The translations under genes were made by a program, and so were the position numbers. Positions 15,156 to 23,414 of a DNA stretch of 34,534 bases are shown here, one piece after another. The stretch is from NCBI GenBank assembly GCA_024103385.1, contig JAGFIT010000083.1:1-34534 (forward strand), in the 5' to 3' direction. Each line of letters begins with the position of its first letter. Positions within the stretch are counted from its first letter, which is position 1. This DNA comes from Vicingus serpentipes. GTDB lineage: Bacteria > Bacteroidota > Bacteroidia > Flavobacteriales_E > Vicingaceae. The notes below the pieces were generated by a model. That model ran no database searches. It was not told where the DNA came from and was given only the letters and a program-made list of their open reading frames with translations.

Positions 15156-16958
15156 ATGAGGTCATTAAAACATTTAAATAAATATCTTTTCAAATACAAA
15201 TACCGGTTGTTGTTAGGTACTATTTTTATTATTATTTCTAATGTTTTTGGTTTGTATCCGGCTCAAATAATCAGAGAAGCTTTTGATGTTGCGGATGCTC
15301 AACTGAGCGGAAAACCTATTACGAACCCTTCTTTTTTAGCGGCTTATTTTCAAGGATTATCATTTGCTAAAGTGATTTTGTTGTTTTCAGCTATTGTGGT
15401 GTTTTTGGCATTGATGAAAGGGTTGTTTACTTTTTTTATGCGCCAAACCATTATTATTATGTCGCGTTTAATAGAGTTTGATTTAAAAAATGAGATTTAT
15501 AACCATTATCAACAATTAGACGCTACTTTTTATAAGGAAAACAATACAGGTGATGTAATGAATAGGATTAGTGAAGATGTGAGTAAAGTAAGAATGTATT
15601 TGGGACCAGGAATTATGTACACGATTAATTTGGTAACCCTTTTTGCATTGGTCATTCCTGTTATGTTTTCTATTAATGCAAAGCTGACAATTTATTCTTT
15701 AACACCATTACCTATATTATCAGTTATCATTTATTGGGTAAGTAACTTAATTAACAAACAAAGTGAGCGAGTGCAAGCAAAGTTGTCTGACATTACTACT
15801 ATTTCTCAAGAGACTTACTCAGGGATACGTATTTTAAAATCTTATATAAAAGAAAATTATTTTATTTCTAAATTAAATAAAGAGAATGAAGCTTACAGAG
15901 AGCACTCAATGAACTTAGTAAAAACGAATTCATTCTTTTTTCCAGTGATGATGTTGTTAATTGGGTTGAGTACCATTTTTACGATTTACATTGGAGGAAA
16001 TGAATATATTGCAGGGAATGTAACCAAAGGAAATATATTAGAGTTTGTCATTTACATCAACATGTTAACCTGGCCTGTTACGGCTATTGGATGGGTAACC
16101 TCTATTGTGCAAAGAGCTGCCGCTTCTCAAACACGAATTAATGAGTTTTTATCTACGCAACCTAAAATAGTAAACCCTACAGATGCGCCACTCGATATTA
16201 AAGGAGATATTTCTTTTAAAAATGTGTCGTTTACTTACCCAGAATCAGGCATTACTGCTTTAAAGGGTATTTCGTTTGATATTAAAAAAGGAGAAACTTT
16301 AGCCATTGTAGGCAGAACAGGCTCAGGAAAATCATCCATTATTAATTTGCTGTTGAGGAATTATGATGTGGAAAGAGGAGAGTTATTGATAGATGGAAAA
16401 AACATTCAAAAATTGAACCTTAATCAGCTGAGGGAAGATACAGGTTTGGTGCCACAGGAAGTGTTTTTATTTTCGGATACCATTGAAAACAACATTGCTT
16501 TTGGGTATAAAAATAATTTGCCTGATAGTTCCATTATTGAAAAAGCAGCTAGAGATGCGGCTATTTATGATAGCATTATGGAGTTTGATAAAGGATTTAA
16601 AACAAGAGTAGGAGAAAGAGGGGTAACACTTTCTGGAGGACAAAAACAACGAGTTTCTATTGCCAGAGCGATTATTAAATCCCCTAAGATTTTAATTTTT
16701 GATGATTGTTTATCTGCGGTAGATACAGAAACAGAGGATATAATATTAACCAGCTTGGAGCACATCATGAAAGATAAAACCTCTATTATTGTGAGCCATA
16801 GAGTATCGTCTGTAAAAAATGCCGATCAAATATTGGTGCTGGAAAAAGGAGAAATAATTGAAAGAGGTACACATCAATTTTTAATGGATACAAAAGGAAT
16901 TTATTACGAAACCTATCAGCAGCAACTGTTAGAGGATGAAATAGGTAATAAAGAATAA
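15156..16958 (+). CDS. ABC exporter half-transporter (MsbA/Mdl-like)
   Basis: A 600-aa permease-ATPase fusion. Residues 1-335 hold six membrane helices of a type IV exporter; residues 350-600 are the nucleotide-binding domain: Walker A GRTGSGKS (386-393), Q-loop VPQEVFLF, signature LSGGQKQR (492-499), Walker B ILIFDD (512-517), D-loop SAVD and H-loop His548. The residue after the Walker B aspartate is Asp517 where the catalytic glutamate is expected, as in the degenerate half of heterodimeric exporters such as TM287/288. No partner half lies nearby. The substrate cannot be inferred. rplS follows after 80 nt but has its own promoter. Confidence 0.9.
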   Translation: MRSLKHLNKYLFKYKYRLLLGTIFIIISNVFGLYPAQIIREAFDVADAQLSGKPITNPSFLAAYFQGLSFAKVILLFSAIVVFLALMKGLFTFFMRQTIIIMSRLIEFDLKNEIYNHYQQLDATFYKENNTGDVMNRISEDVSKVRMYLGPGIMYTINLVTLFALVIPVMFSINAKLTIYSLTPLPILSVIIYWVSNLINKQSERVQAKLSDITTISQETYSGIRILKSYIKENYFISKLNKENEAYREHSMNLVKTNSFFFPVMMLLIGLSTIFTIYIGGNEYIAGNVTKGNILEFVIYINMLTWPVTAIGWVTSIVQRAAASQTRINEFLSTQPKIVNPTDAPLDIKGDISFKNVSFTYPESGITALKGISFDIKKGETLAIVGRTGSGKSSIINLLLRNYDVERGELLIDGKNIQKLNLNQLREDTGLVPQEVFLFSDTIENNIAFGYKNNLPDSSIIEKAARDAAIYDSIMEFDKGFKTRVGERGVTLSGGQKQRVSIARAIIKSPKILIFDDCLSAVDTETEDIILTSLEHIMKDKTSIIVSHRVSSVKNADQILVLEKGEIIERGTHQFLMDTKGIYYETYQQQLLEDEIGNKE

Positions 16959-16971
16959 TTTTTTGTTTTTA

Positions 16972-17002
16972 TTTGGAAACTAATTATTAATCTCTAAATT
17001 TG
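16972..17002 (+). promoter_or_regulatory. Promoter of rplS
   Basis: TTTG (16972-16975), a 19-nt spacer and TAAATTTG (16995-17002) match the Bacteroidota promoter pattern exactly. The short leader begins with a small GCCC/GGGT hairpin (17005-17008 with 17016-17019), 19 nt before the ATG. Confidence 0.75.
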
Positions 17003-17038
17003 CAGCCCTTTTAACGGGTAAATTAATTAGAAAGAGTT

Positions 17039-17395
17039 ATGGACGCTATCAAATTTATAGAAAACGAATTATCTCCAGTAAATGAGTTACCATCTTTTAA
17101 ATCAGGTGATACCATTACGGTATATTATAAAATTAAGGAAGGAGCTAAAGAAAGAATTCAGCATTTCCAAGGTGTGGTGTTGCAAAGAAGAAACACTGGA
17201 GCTAACGAAACGTTTACCATTAGAAAAATGTCTGGTGGAGTAGGAGTAGAAAGAATTTTTCCATTGACATCTCCTTTTGTTGATAAAATAGAAGTGAACA
17301 AGCACGGTAATGTAAGAAGATCTCGTATTTTCTACTTGAGAGAAAGAACTGGTAAATCTGCAAGGATTAAAGAAAAGAAAATGATTAAGAAATAA
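17039..17395 (+). CDS. rplS: 50S ribosomal protein L19
   Basis: L19 (118 aa, normal length), which sits at the 30S-50S interface of the ribosome. [20 protein letters not shown] (20-39), [12 protein letters not shown] (41-52), [18 protein letters not shown] (about 58-75) and [20 protein letters not shown] (about 93-112) are the conserved blocks. In many bacteria rplS follows trmD; here it follows an ABC exporter and is monocistronic, with its own promoter upstream and a strong terminator 22 nt downstream. Confidence 0.98.
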   Translation: MDAIKFIENELSPVNELPSFKSGDTITVYYKIKEGAKERIQHFQGVVLQRRNTGANETFTIRKMSGGVGVERIFPLTSPFVDKIEVNKHGNVRRSRIFYLRERTGKSARIKEKKMIKK

Positions 17396-17416
17396 TTTCT
17401 TAATTCAACGATATTT

Positions 17417-17450
17417 AAAATCCCCCGAAATGCTTCGGGGGATTTTTTTT
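17417..17450 (+). terminator. Rho-independent terminator of rplS
   Basis: A 13-bp stem with five G-C pairs in a row (CCCCC at 17422-17426 with GGGGG at 17437-17441), an ATGC loop and an eight-base T tract to 17450. It is the strongest terminator in the window. Confidence 0.93.
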
Positions 17451-17534
17451 GAATATATTTATTTTAATTATTGATGATTAAAAAAATGAAAGAAGATATA
17501 ATAGATTATGGTCATAGTATTAAAACAAACCTTC

Positions 17535-17634
17535 TTTCCTTATGAAGCGTTAGCGGAGATAAGGAAACCATAAAATCAATAAACTGGATCCCTTATTGGA
17601 ATTTATCCCGAGGAATTGTATTTCGTCAGGGATG
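17535..17634 (+). repeat. Dispersed intergenic repeat, copy A
   Basis: Two-part element in the 313-bp gene-free stretch after rplS. Part one is a 27-nt block (17538-17564) framed by TTTCCTTAT (17535-17543) and its complement ATAAGGAAA (17559-17567). Part two (17598-17634) begins GGAATTTATCCCGAGGAATT. An inverted homologous copy is found at 26212-26320 with the same order and the same 33-nt gap. No credible gene occupies 17451-17763. Confidence 0.75.
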
Positions 17635-17664
17635 AGAAAAAAACTCATATCGTTAATATTAAAG

Positions 17665-17712
17665 AGATTCCGAATAAATTATTCGTTCCTCATAATTTTT
17701 CGGAATGACGTG
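17665..17712. repeat. REP-like palindromic segment
   Basis: GATTCCGA (17666-17673) and TCGGAATG (17700-17707) form outer inverted arms around a perfect inner palindrome, CGAATAAATTATTCG (17671-17685). It resembles the GGAATGAC-type repeats scattered between Bacteroidetes genes. It lies downstream of both flanking genes. Confidence 0.55.
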
Positions 17713-17763
17713 GTTAGATAAAATAATCTAGCTGTAGAGCCATTTTACAGTAGTATTATGATT

Positions 17764-18798
17764 TTAAGGCGCAGGATTAGGAATTACCGTATGTACTTCT
17801 TCAATAGCTTTTAATACTTCCTCACTTAACTCTAAGTTAATACTATCAATGTTTTCTTTGAGTTGTGCCATGCTGGTAGCACCAATAATGTTACTTATTA
17901 CAAATGGGCGAGAGTTGACAAATGCCAACGACATTTGGGCTAAACTAATGCCATGTTCGTTAGCAATTTTTAGATATTCTCCCGCTGCTTTGTAAGAATT
18001 TTCACTGCTATAACGAGCCATTTGTTTGAATTTGTTCATACGGCAGTTTTCATCATCTTCTCCTCTGTGGAATTTTCCAGAAAGCAATCCAAATGCCATT
18101 GGAGAATATGCCAACAAACCACATTTTTCTCTTTGTGCAATTTCAGACAAGCCTACTTCAAAAGTTCTGTTTAACAAGTTATAAGGATTTTGAATACTTA
18201 CCATTCTTGGTAAACTGTGTTGTTCAGATAAGTTTAAGAATTGATTCAATCCCCAAGGAGCTTCATTAGATACGCCTACTTGTCTTACTTTTCCTGATTT
18301 AATTAATTCATCTAAACCTTCCAGTACTTCCAAAAAGTTATCTTCCCATTTTGTATCTATTTGGGTGACTCCTCTTACTCCAAACATGTTCATTTTTCGA
18401 ACAGGCCAATGCAATTGATATAAATCAATATAATCGGTTTGTAAACGGGTTAAACTTTTATCGATGGCTTCGTTTACGATGTCTTTGGTGAAATCAAATT
18501 TTTCACGTATCCATGTCATGTTACAAGGACCAGTAACTTTAGTAGCAATTACCATTTTATCTCTATCGGATCGTTGGCTTAACCATGTGCCAATGTATTT
18601 CTCTGTTAATCCTTGAGTTTCTTTAGTGCCAGGTACAGCATACATTTCAGCAGTGTCAATAAAGTTCACTCCTTGCTCAATGGCGTAACTTAATTGTTCG
18701 TGGGCATCTGCTTCGGTGTTTTGCTGACCAAAATTCATGGTTCCTAAACAAATTTTACTAACCTCAATGTCTGTTTTTCCGAGTTTGCTGTACTTCAT
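17764..18798 (-). CDS. Aldo-keto reductase, Tas-like
   Basis: A 344-aa NADPH-type aldo-keto reductase. The catalytic tetrad is complete: Asp48, Tyr53 (NFIDTAEMY), Lys87 (VIATKV) and His130 (LYQLHWP). EADAHEQLSYAIEQGVNFID (29-48) and ETQGLTEKYIG (60-70) closely resemble E. coli Tas, an aldo-keto reductase that can suppress tyrosine auxotrophy. The C-terminal cofactor region, FVISNIIGATSMAQLKENID (about 302-321), is present. The physiological substrate is not known. It is monocistronic between two repeat-bearing spacers, with no clear -7 box within 40 nt of the start. Confidence 0.92.
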   Translation of the reverse strand: MKYSKLGKTDIEVSKICLGTMNFGQQNTEADAHEQLSYAIEQGVNFIDTAEMYAVPGTKETQGLTEKYIGTWLSQRSDRDKMVIATKVTGPCNMTWIREKFDFTKDIVNEAIDKSLTRLQTDYIDLYQLHWPVRKMNMFGVRGVTQIDTKWEDNFLEVLEGLDELIKSGKVRQVGVSNEAPWGLNQFLNLSEQHSLPRMVSIQNPYNLLNRTFEVGLSEIAQREKCGLLAYSPMAFGLLSGKFHRGEDDENCRMNKFKQMARYSSENSYKAAGEYLKIANEHGISLAQMSLAFVNSRPFVISNIIGATSMAQLKENIDSINLELSEEVLKAIEEVHTVIPNPAP

Positions 18799-18853
18799 AG
18801 GAATAAATTTAAATGAAAACCGAAGTTACTATTTTATAATGAAGTTTTTGCTC

Positions 18854-18948
18854 TACACACCCCTTAATCCCCTCCCGATAGCTATCGGGATTAGAGGGGA
18901 AGGAATGAAGGAATAAATTCCCTCCTAACGGAGGGTTAGGGAGGTGTA
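18854..18948. repeat. MITE-like 95-bp element with terminal inverted repeats
   Basis: The ends are imperfect inverted repeats: TACACACCCCTTAATCCCCT from 18854 against the complement of the last 19 bases (18930-18948). Within are an 18-bp perfect palindrome, TCCCGATAGCTATCGGGA (18873-18890), and a CCCTCC/GGAGGG hairpin with a TAAC loop (18920-18935). It contains no ORF. It ends 10 bp beyond the DUF2279 stop, so it may also act as a terminator. The CCCGATAGCTATCGG core recurs at 27571-27585. Confidence 0.7.
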
Positions 18949-18958
18949 AATGCTTTTT

Positions 18959-19834
18959 CTAAAAATAAAAACCATACACTTTAGTAACACCACTACTATT
19001 AAACTCAACAGCAGGCATCGGGAATTTAATAAAGCCAAAAGCACCTAATAGGGCATTGGCTATTTTACTTTTTGTTTTAATTCGTGTTAAATCCACATCT
19101 AAAGAAATGTAATACTGTCTTATTCTATTTGCATCAGGGTATAACTGATAAGGAGTTCCTTCTAACATTCCGTCTGCTCCATAGCCAATTGCAAAGTTTA
19201 ACCATTTAGGGAATTTATTATTCTCGCCTAAAAAGGAAGCGATGTTAGCACTTAACCAATAAGTTTGTCCGTTATAATCTTTAAGGGTTTGTTGCATCAA
19301 AGTTTCGCCTAGAATATTGGGACGTTTTTGCCAATAATCGCTTTGATGAAAAGAGTATTTTAATAAAACACGTTGTTCGTTCCAAGCTAACTGTTGACCG
19401 ATAAATAAACCTGATCCGGCAGTATTTACGGCTACATCTCCCCAAGAGAATCCCCACTCAGAAGAGTAGCCATCAAATATTTCTACTGAAGTTAAAAAAA
19501 ACAAACCTAATGTTCCTCCATACCAAATCGCTTTTTTGTTTTTTATGCCACTCCATTTTAATACTTCGTAACCAGCTTTCCCGATGTAGTAAGAAGTTAC
19601 ACCATGACCAATTTTATCCATTTGATTCCATTGCTGGTTATCGTTAAAAAAATGGAAGGAAGAGCTAGGAACATCTTTGTACCATAGTTGGTATAGACTT
19701 GTCATTGCTCCTGAGTAAATAATGGTTTCGGCAGCAATTACTGTTTTTAAGCGTTTAGTGTTGAGGGTGTCTTGTTGAGCTTGAGCAACAAGGTTTAATA
19801 GAATAAACAGGGGTATAATTCCTTTTTTTACCAT
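18959..19834 (-). CDS. DUF2279 family exported protein
   Basis: A 291-aa protein with a signal peptide (about 1-19, ending VAQAQ). QMDKIGHGVTSYYIGKAGYE (about 91-110) and the phrase EIFDGYSSEWGFSWGDVAVNTAG (about 138-160, abbreviated here) are the conserved core of DUF2279, related to the E. coli YfiM lipoprotein family. No lipobox cysteine is visible, so it is probably periplasmic or outer-membrane associated. The C-terminal half has beta-rich aromatic segments. The biochemical role is unknown. It lies 72 nt downstream of the OmpA-family gene on the same strand, with repeat-like sequence between them. Confidence 0.83.
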   Translation of the reverse strand: MVKKGIIPLFILLNLVAQAQQDTLNTKRLKTVIAAETIIYSGAMTSLYQLWYKDVPSSSFHFFNDNQQWNQMDKIGHGVTSYYIGKAGYEVLKWSGIKNKKAIWYGGTLGLFFLTSVEIFDGYSSEWGFSWGDVAVNTAGSGLFIGQQLAWNEQRVLLKYSFHQSDYWQKRPNILGETLMQQTLKDYNGQTYWLSANIASFLGENNKFPKWLNFAIGYGADGMLEGTPYQLYPDANRIRQYYISLDVDLTRIKTKSKIANALLGAFGFIKFPMPAVEFNSSGVTKVYGFYF

Positions 19835-19850
19835 TATGTTGTAAAAGTAG

Positions 19851-19903
19851 AGATTCTTTATAGATTCTTCATTTCGCTTCGCTTTATTCAGGATGACAGA
19901 AGG
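19851..19903. repeat. Degenerate intergenic repeat debris
   Basis: The spacer between DUF2279 and the OmpA gene carries AGATTCTT twice (19851-19858 and 19862-19869, the second as part of TAGATTCTTC), then TTCGCTTCGCTTTATTCAGG and ATGACAGAAGG. This is the layout of the common Bacteroidetes GATTCTTCGCTTCGCTCAGAATGAC-type repeat in degraded form. Confidence 0.45.
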
Positions 19904-19906
19904 AAA

Positions 19907-21862
19907 CTATTTACTTCTCAACACCTTAAACTCTGTTCTTCTATTTTCAGCTCGTCCATCTTCAGTATCATTAGAAGCAATAGGTTGAGTATCTCCATAA
20001 CCTTTAGTGGATAGGCGATCTTTAGCAATGGATTTTTCTACTAGATAATCGTAAACGGCTTTTGCTCTGTTGTCTGATAATACTTGATTGAGTTTACTAT
20101 TTCCAACATTATCAGTATGTCCGCCCAGTTCAATTGCTACGGTAGGATTCTTTTTTAAGAAATCTACTAATTTATCCAGTTCAATTTTTGATTTGGGTTT
20201 TAAATCAAATTTGTTGGTCTCAAAAAATACATTTTTGAGTATTACTGTTTCCCCTTCTTTAATTGGGTTCATTTTTACATCTTTAATGAAAGGATCTTGG
20301 GCAGTTCCAGAAGTGAGCGTAAAATTTTCGGAGTGAAATAGATATCCGTCATGAGAAACGTTAAGCGCATATTCTTTGTTAATGGGTAAAGAAACTAAAT
20401 ATTTCCCAGAGCTTTCATCAGCATAAGATTCTACTACTATTTTTCCTGTACTCAAATCTATAAGTTGGAATTTAGCACCTAATGATTTTTTAGTTTGAGC
20501 ATCGTAAACTTTTCCAGCTAAATAATTAACTCTTTCTGGTTGTGCATATTGGGGTAATTCAAATTGATATAAATCTAAACCTCCAAATCCACCTTCTCTA
20601 TCCGAAGCAAAGTAAGCTATTTTACCATCTGCACCTACCAGTAGGCTGTTTTCATCATTAAATGTATTAATAGGGTAGCCTAAATTGATAGGAGTAGTCC
20701 ATTCACCTTGTTCATCTTTTTTACTCATAAAGATATCCAGTCCACCCATACCTGGATGACCGTTAGATGAAAAGTATAAGGTTTGTCCATCAGGGTGAAT
20801 ATAAACCGATTCTTCGACTCCTCTAGTGTTAATGACATTACTTAAACGTTTTGGTTCTGTCCATGTTCCTTCTTCTGTTAATTCGGAGGTCCATATGTCT
20901 TGTTGTTTGTTAGGTGGTCTGCCAATACCTCTAATAAAATATAATGTTTTTCCATCTGCTGAAAAGGAAGGTTGTGTTTCCCAGTGTTTTGAATTGATGG
21001 TTGGTCCCAAATTTTTTGGTGGAGTCCAGTTATCGCCTACATTAAACGTATAAAATAAATCACAGCTGCCGTACCCTTTTCTATCTCTACCATAACCTTC
21101 AGCAGGATCTTCACAGGAAGTAAAAATTAAAAATCTCCCATTAGCGGAAAGAGAAGGAGCCCCTTCATTGTTTAAGCTATTGATGGGTTTAACATTAAAA
21201 CTTTTACCCCATTCTCCACCAGTTTTATGACTCACATAAAAATCTTCATTAAACCCAGTATAAGTCATTTTACTTTCTAATCTTCTAGTGTATAAAAAGG
21301 TATTCCCATCTACTGAAATAGAAGGAAAGTATTCGGGTAAAGGACTATTAATCGCTTCGCCCATATTAACAGGATTAAAAGGAACTGGGTTTTTCATGGC
21401 TTCAATAGCAAAGTAGCAATTCCTTAATCCATCTTCTGCAATTGATTTCATCATTAATGGAGGGCCAGAAATAGAAAGGTATTTTTCAAAATTCTTTTTA
21501 GCTTCTTCATAATCACCATATTTTAATTGCATCATAGCAATAGAAGGGTACATCTCTGGGAAAAAATCAGGGTTGATAATAATGCAACGGTTGTAATGTT
21601 CAATAGCTTTTTTATATTCTCCTTGTTCGGTATAAACATATGCCAATAGTAATTCGGCTTCAATAAAATTAGGGTCCTTTTCTATCGCACTTAAGAAATT
21701 GACCTCGGCCAACTCGTTTTTACGAGCATCATAGTATTCTTTTCCTTGAGTGTAAAATTTAATGGCCTTCTTGTTTTCTGAAGAAAGCTTCTGTTGAGCT
21801 AGACTAGAGCTGCTAATGCTAATAAATAGTAATATGATAATTGTATGGTGGATATATTTCAT
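19907..21862 (-). CDS. TPR / PD40 propeller / carboxypeptidase-like / OmpA peptidoglycan-binding protein
   Basis: A 651-aa exported protein with four modules in order: signal peptide (1-22, SSLAQ), TPR helices (about 30-150; AELLLAYVYTEQGEYKKAIE), a PD40/WD40-like propeller (about 175-435; repeated SxDGxTLYFxS motifs), a carboxypeptidase-regulatory-like domain (about 440-530; GKVYDAQTKKSLGAKFQLID) and a C-terminal OmpA domain (about 540-650; ELGGHTDNVGNSKLNQVLSD and NRRTEF). The same module order is described for PorE of the type IX secretion system, but such proteins are numerous in Bacteroidetes and this one lacks a lipobox. It begins 9 nt after queE, so it probably shares that transcript. 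Confidence 0.92.
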   Translation of the reverse strand: MKYIHHTIIILLFISISSSSLAQQKLSSENKKAIKFYTQGKEYYDARKNELAEVNFLSAIEKDPNFIEAELLLAYVYTEQGEYKKAIEHYNRCIIINPDFFPEMYPSIAMMQLKYGDYEEAKKNFEKYLSISGPPLMMKSIAEDGLRNCYFAIEAMKNPVPFNPVNMGEAINSPLPEYFPSISVDGNTFLYTRRLESKMTYTGFNEDFYVSHKTGGEWGKSFNVKPINSLNNEGAPSLSANGRFLIFTSCEDPAEGYGRDRKGYGSCDLFYTFNVGDNWTPPKNLGPTINSKHWETQPSFSADGKTLYFIRGIGRPPNKQQDIWTSELTEEGTWTEPKRLSNVINTRGVEESVYIHPDGQTLYFSSNGHPGMGGLDIFMSKKDEQGEWTTPINLGYPINTFNDENSLLVGADGKIAYFASDREGGFGGLDLYQFELPQYAQPERVNYLAGKVYDAQTKKSLGAKFQLIDLSTGKIVVESYADESSGKYLVSLPINKEYALNVSHDGYLFHSENFTLTSGTAQDPFIKDVKMNPIKEGETVILKNVFFETNKFDLKPKSKIELDKLVDFLKKNPTVAIELGGHTDNVGNSKLNQVLSDNRAKAVYDYLVEKSIAKDRLSTKGYGDTQPIASNDTEDGRAENRRTEFKVLRSK

Positions 21863-21871
21863 GTTACTTTT

Positions 21872-22525
21872 TTAAGGAATGTGCATAATCTTATGCGTTT
21901 GTAAAGAGATGTTCCATTTAGGATTTTCCATTACATAATCAATAATCATGGGCATCACCTTGTCCATATTGCTCCATTCAGGTTGAAGATACAATTTACA
22001 ATTTTTATTCGTTTTTTCAGCATGTTCTTCTGCCCATTTTATATCGTTTTTATTATAAACGATTATTTTTAATTCATCAGCTCTATCATAAACTTCAGGT
22101 AGAGGCGGAAGATTTTTTTTAGGAGATAAACAAATCCAGTGCCACTTTCCAGTTAATGGATAAGCTCCAGAAGTTTCTAAGAATATTTCAACGTTATTAT
22201 TAGACAGTTGTTGAGTCAAGAAATCTAAATTATAAAGCAGAGGTTCTCCTCCAGTAATTACAATAGCTTTTGCAGGATATTGTTGTGCGTTGTTAACCAC
22301 TTGGTTAACATCTGTAAGAGGATGTAAGTTGGGATCCCAACTTTCTTTAACGTCACACCAATGACAGCCAACATCGCAACCTCCAACCCGAATAAAATAA
22401 GCAGGTTTTCCAGTATTATAGCCTTCTCCTTGTATGGAATAAAACTCTTCCATAATGGGTAGTTTTAAGCCTTTTTCAAGTAGGGATTTATCTTCAGAAG
22501 TAATATCTTTTATTTGATCAATCAT
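21872..22525 (-). CDS. queE: 7-carboxy-7-deazaguanine synthase (radical SAM)
   Basis: QueE (217 aa) rearranges 6-carboxytetrahydropterin to 7-carboxy-7-deazaguanine in queuosine biosynthesis. EEFYSIQGEGYNTGKPAYFI (26-45) is the family entry motif and GGCDVGCHWCD (48-58) supplies Cys50, Cys54 and Cys57 for the [4Fe-4S] cluster in regular CxxxCxxC spacing. VITGGEPLL (about 93-101) is the SAM-binding GGEP motif, and SLQTHKIMHIP is the usual C terminus. The other queuosine genes are not in the window. A TAAATTTG -7 match lies at 22533-22540, very close to the ATG, so a very short leader is possible. Confidence 0.95.
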   Translation of the reverse strand: MIDQIKDITSEDKSLLEKGLKLPIMEEFYSIQGEGYNTGKPAYFIRVGGCDVGCHWCDVKESWDPNLHPLTDVNQVVNNAQQYPAKAIVITGGEPLLYNLDFLTQQLSNNNVEIFLETSGAYPLTGKWHWICLSPKKNLPPLPEVYDRADELKIIVYNKNDIKWAEEHAEKTNKNCKLYLQPEWSNMDKVMPMIIDYVMENPKWNISLQTHKIMHIP

Positions 22526-22656
22526 AAGAAGACAAATTTAACAATATACTTGAGAGATGAAGTATTTTATTAAAAGAGGATACAAGTAAATTTATTTGTT
22601 GGATAATGTGTCTAAAATGAATATTCTTGTATAATATTTACTCTTTTTTTAATGTC

Positions 22657-23409
22657 ATGAATAGCGAAATAAAACAATACGGATTAATAGGTTATCCTTT
22701 ATCTCATTCTTTTTCGGCCAATTATTTTGCTAAGAAGTTTGAAAAAGAAAATATTAAGGGTTGTGCTTATCAAGCTTATGAAATAGATTCGATTGAAAAG
22801 TTGTCTGAATTAATTAAGAGTGTTCCTAATTTAATAGGCTTAAACGTTACCATTCCCTATAAACAAGATGTTTTTAAGTATTTAAGCTCTGTTGATGAGG
22901 TGGCTAAAAATATTGGAGCTGTTAATACAATTAAGATTGATCAAAAAAATCAGGAAATAAAAGGGTACAATACAGATTACTATGGTTTCAAACAATCATT
23001 AAAACCCTTTTTAGAAAACAATCATCAGCGTGCTTTAATTTTAGGGACAGGAGGGGCTTCAAAAGCTGTTTATTATGTATTAAAGGAATTAAATATTGAC
23101 TGTATTTTTGTGTCAAGAAATCCTACAAATGACAATGAAGTTGCTTATGAGGATGTAAATGAACATGTAATTCGTCATCATCAATTAATCGTTAATACCA
23201 CTCCAATAGGTATGTATCCTAAAGTAGATGCTAAACCAGAGCTGCCTTATCAATATTTAACGACTCAACATTTGCTATACGATTTGGTGTATAATCCATT
23301 AGAAACGGCATTCTTAAAAGAAGGAAAGAAAAAAGGATGTATTACTATTAATGGCTTAGATATGCTTCAGTTGCAAGCAGAAAAATCTTGGGAGATTTGG
23401 AATAAATAG
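22657..23409 (+). CDS. aroE: Shikimate dehydrogenase
   Basis: NADP-dependent reduction of 3-dehydroshikimate in aromatic amino acid synthesis. From ATG 22657 the protein is 250 aa and begins MNSEIKQYGLIGYPLSHSFS, the normal family start; a TTG ten codons earlier would only add an untypical leader. SHSFSANYF binds shikimate, NVTIPYK ends in catalytic Lys69, AVNT holds Asn90, GYNTD ends in Asp107, and GTGGASKA (130-137) is the NADP loop. The C-terminal GLDMLQLQAEKSWEIW is the usual helix. It converges on the SiaC-type gene, with 5 bp between stops. Confidence 0.95.
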   Translation: MNSEIKQYGLIGYPLSHSFSANYFAKKFEKENIKGCAYQAYEIDSIEKLSELIKSVPNLIGLNVTIPYKQDVFKYLSSVDEVAKNIGAVNTIKIDQKNQEIKGYNTDYYGFKQSLKPFLENNHQRALILGTGGASKAVYYVLKELNIDCIFVSRNPTNDNEVAYEDVNEHVIRHHQLIVNTTPIGMYPKVDAKPELPYQYLTTQHLLYDLVYNPLETAFLKEGKKKGCITINGLDMLQLQAEKSWEIWNK

Positions 23410-23414
23410 TGTTT

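Noticed and set aside
17474..17545. 23-codon plus-strand ORF after the rplS terminator (MIKKMKEDIIDYGHS...)
   Set aside because: It runs into the dispersed repeat at 17535, has no promoter-like sequence, and its composition is that of AT-rich spacer. It may be a gene remnant but cannot be supported.
22627..22656. TTG start giving aroE ten extra N-terminal residues
   Set aside because: The extension is not typical of AroE and an ATG at 22657 gives the canonical beginning.
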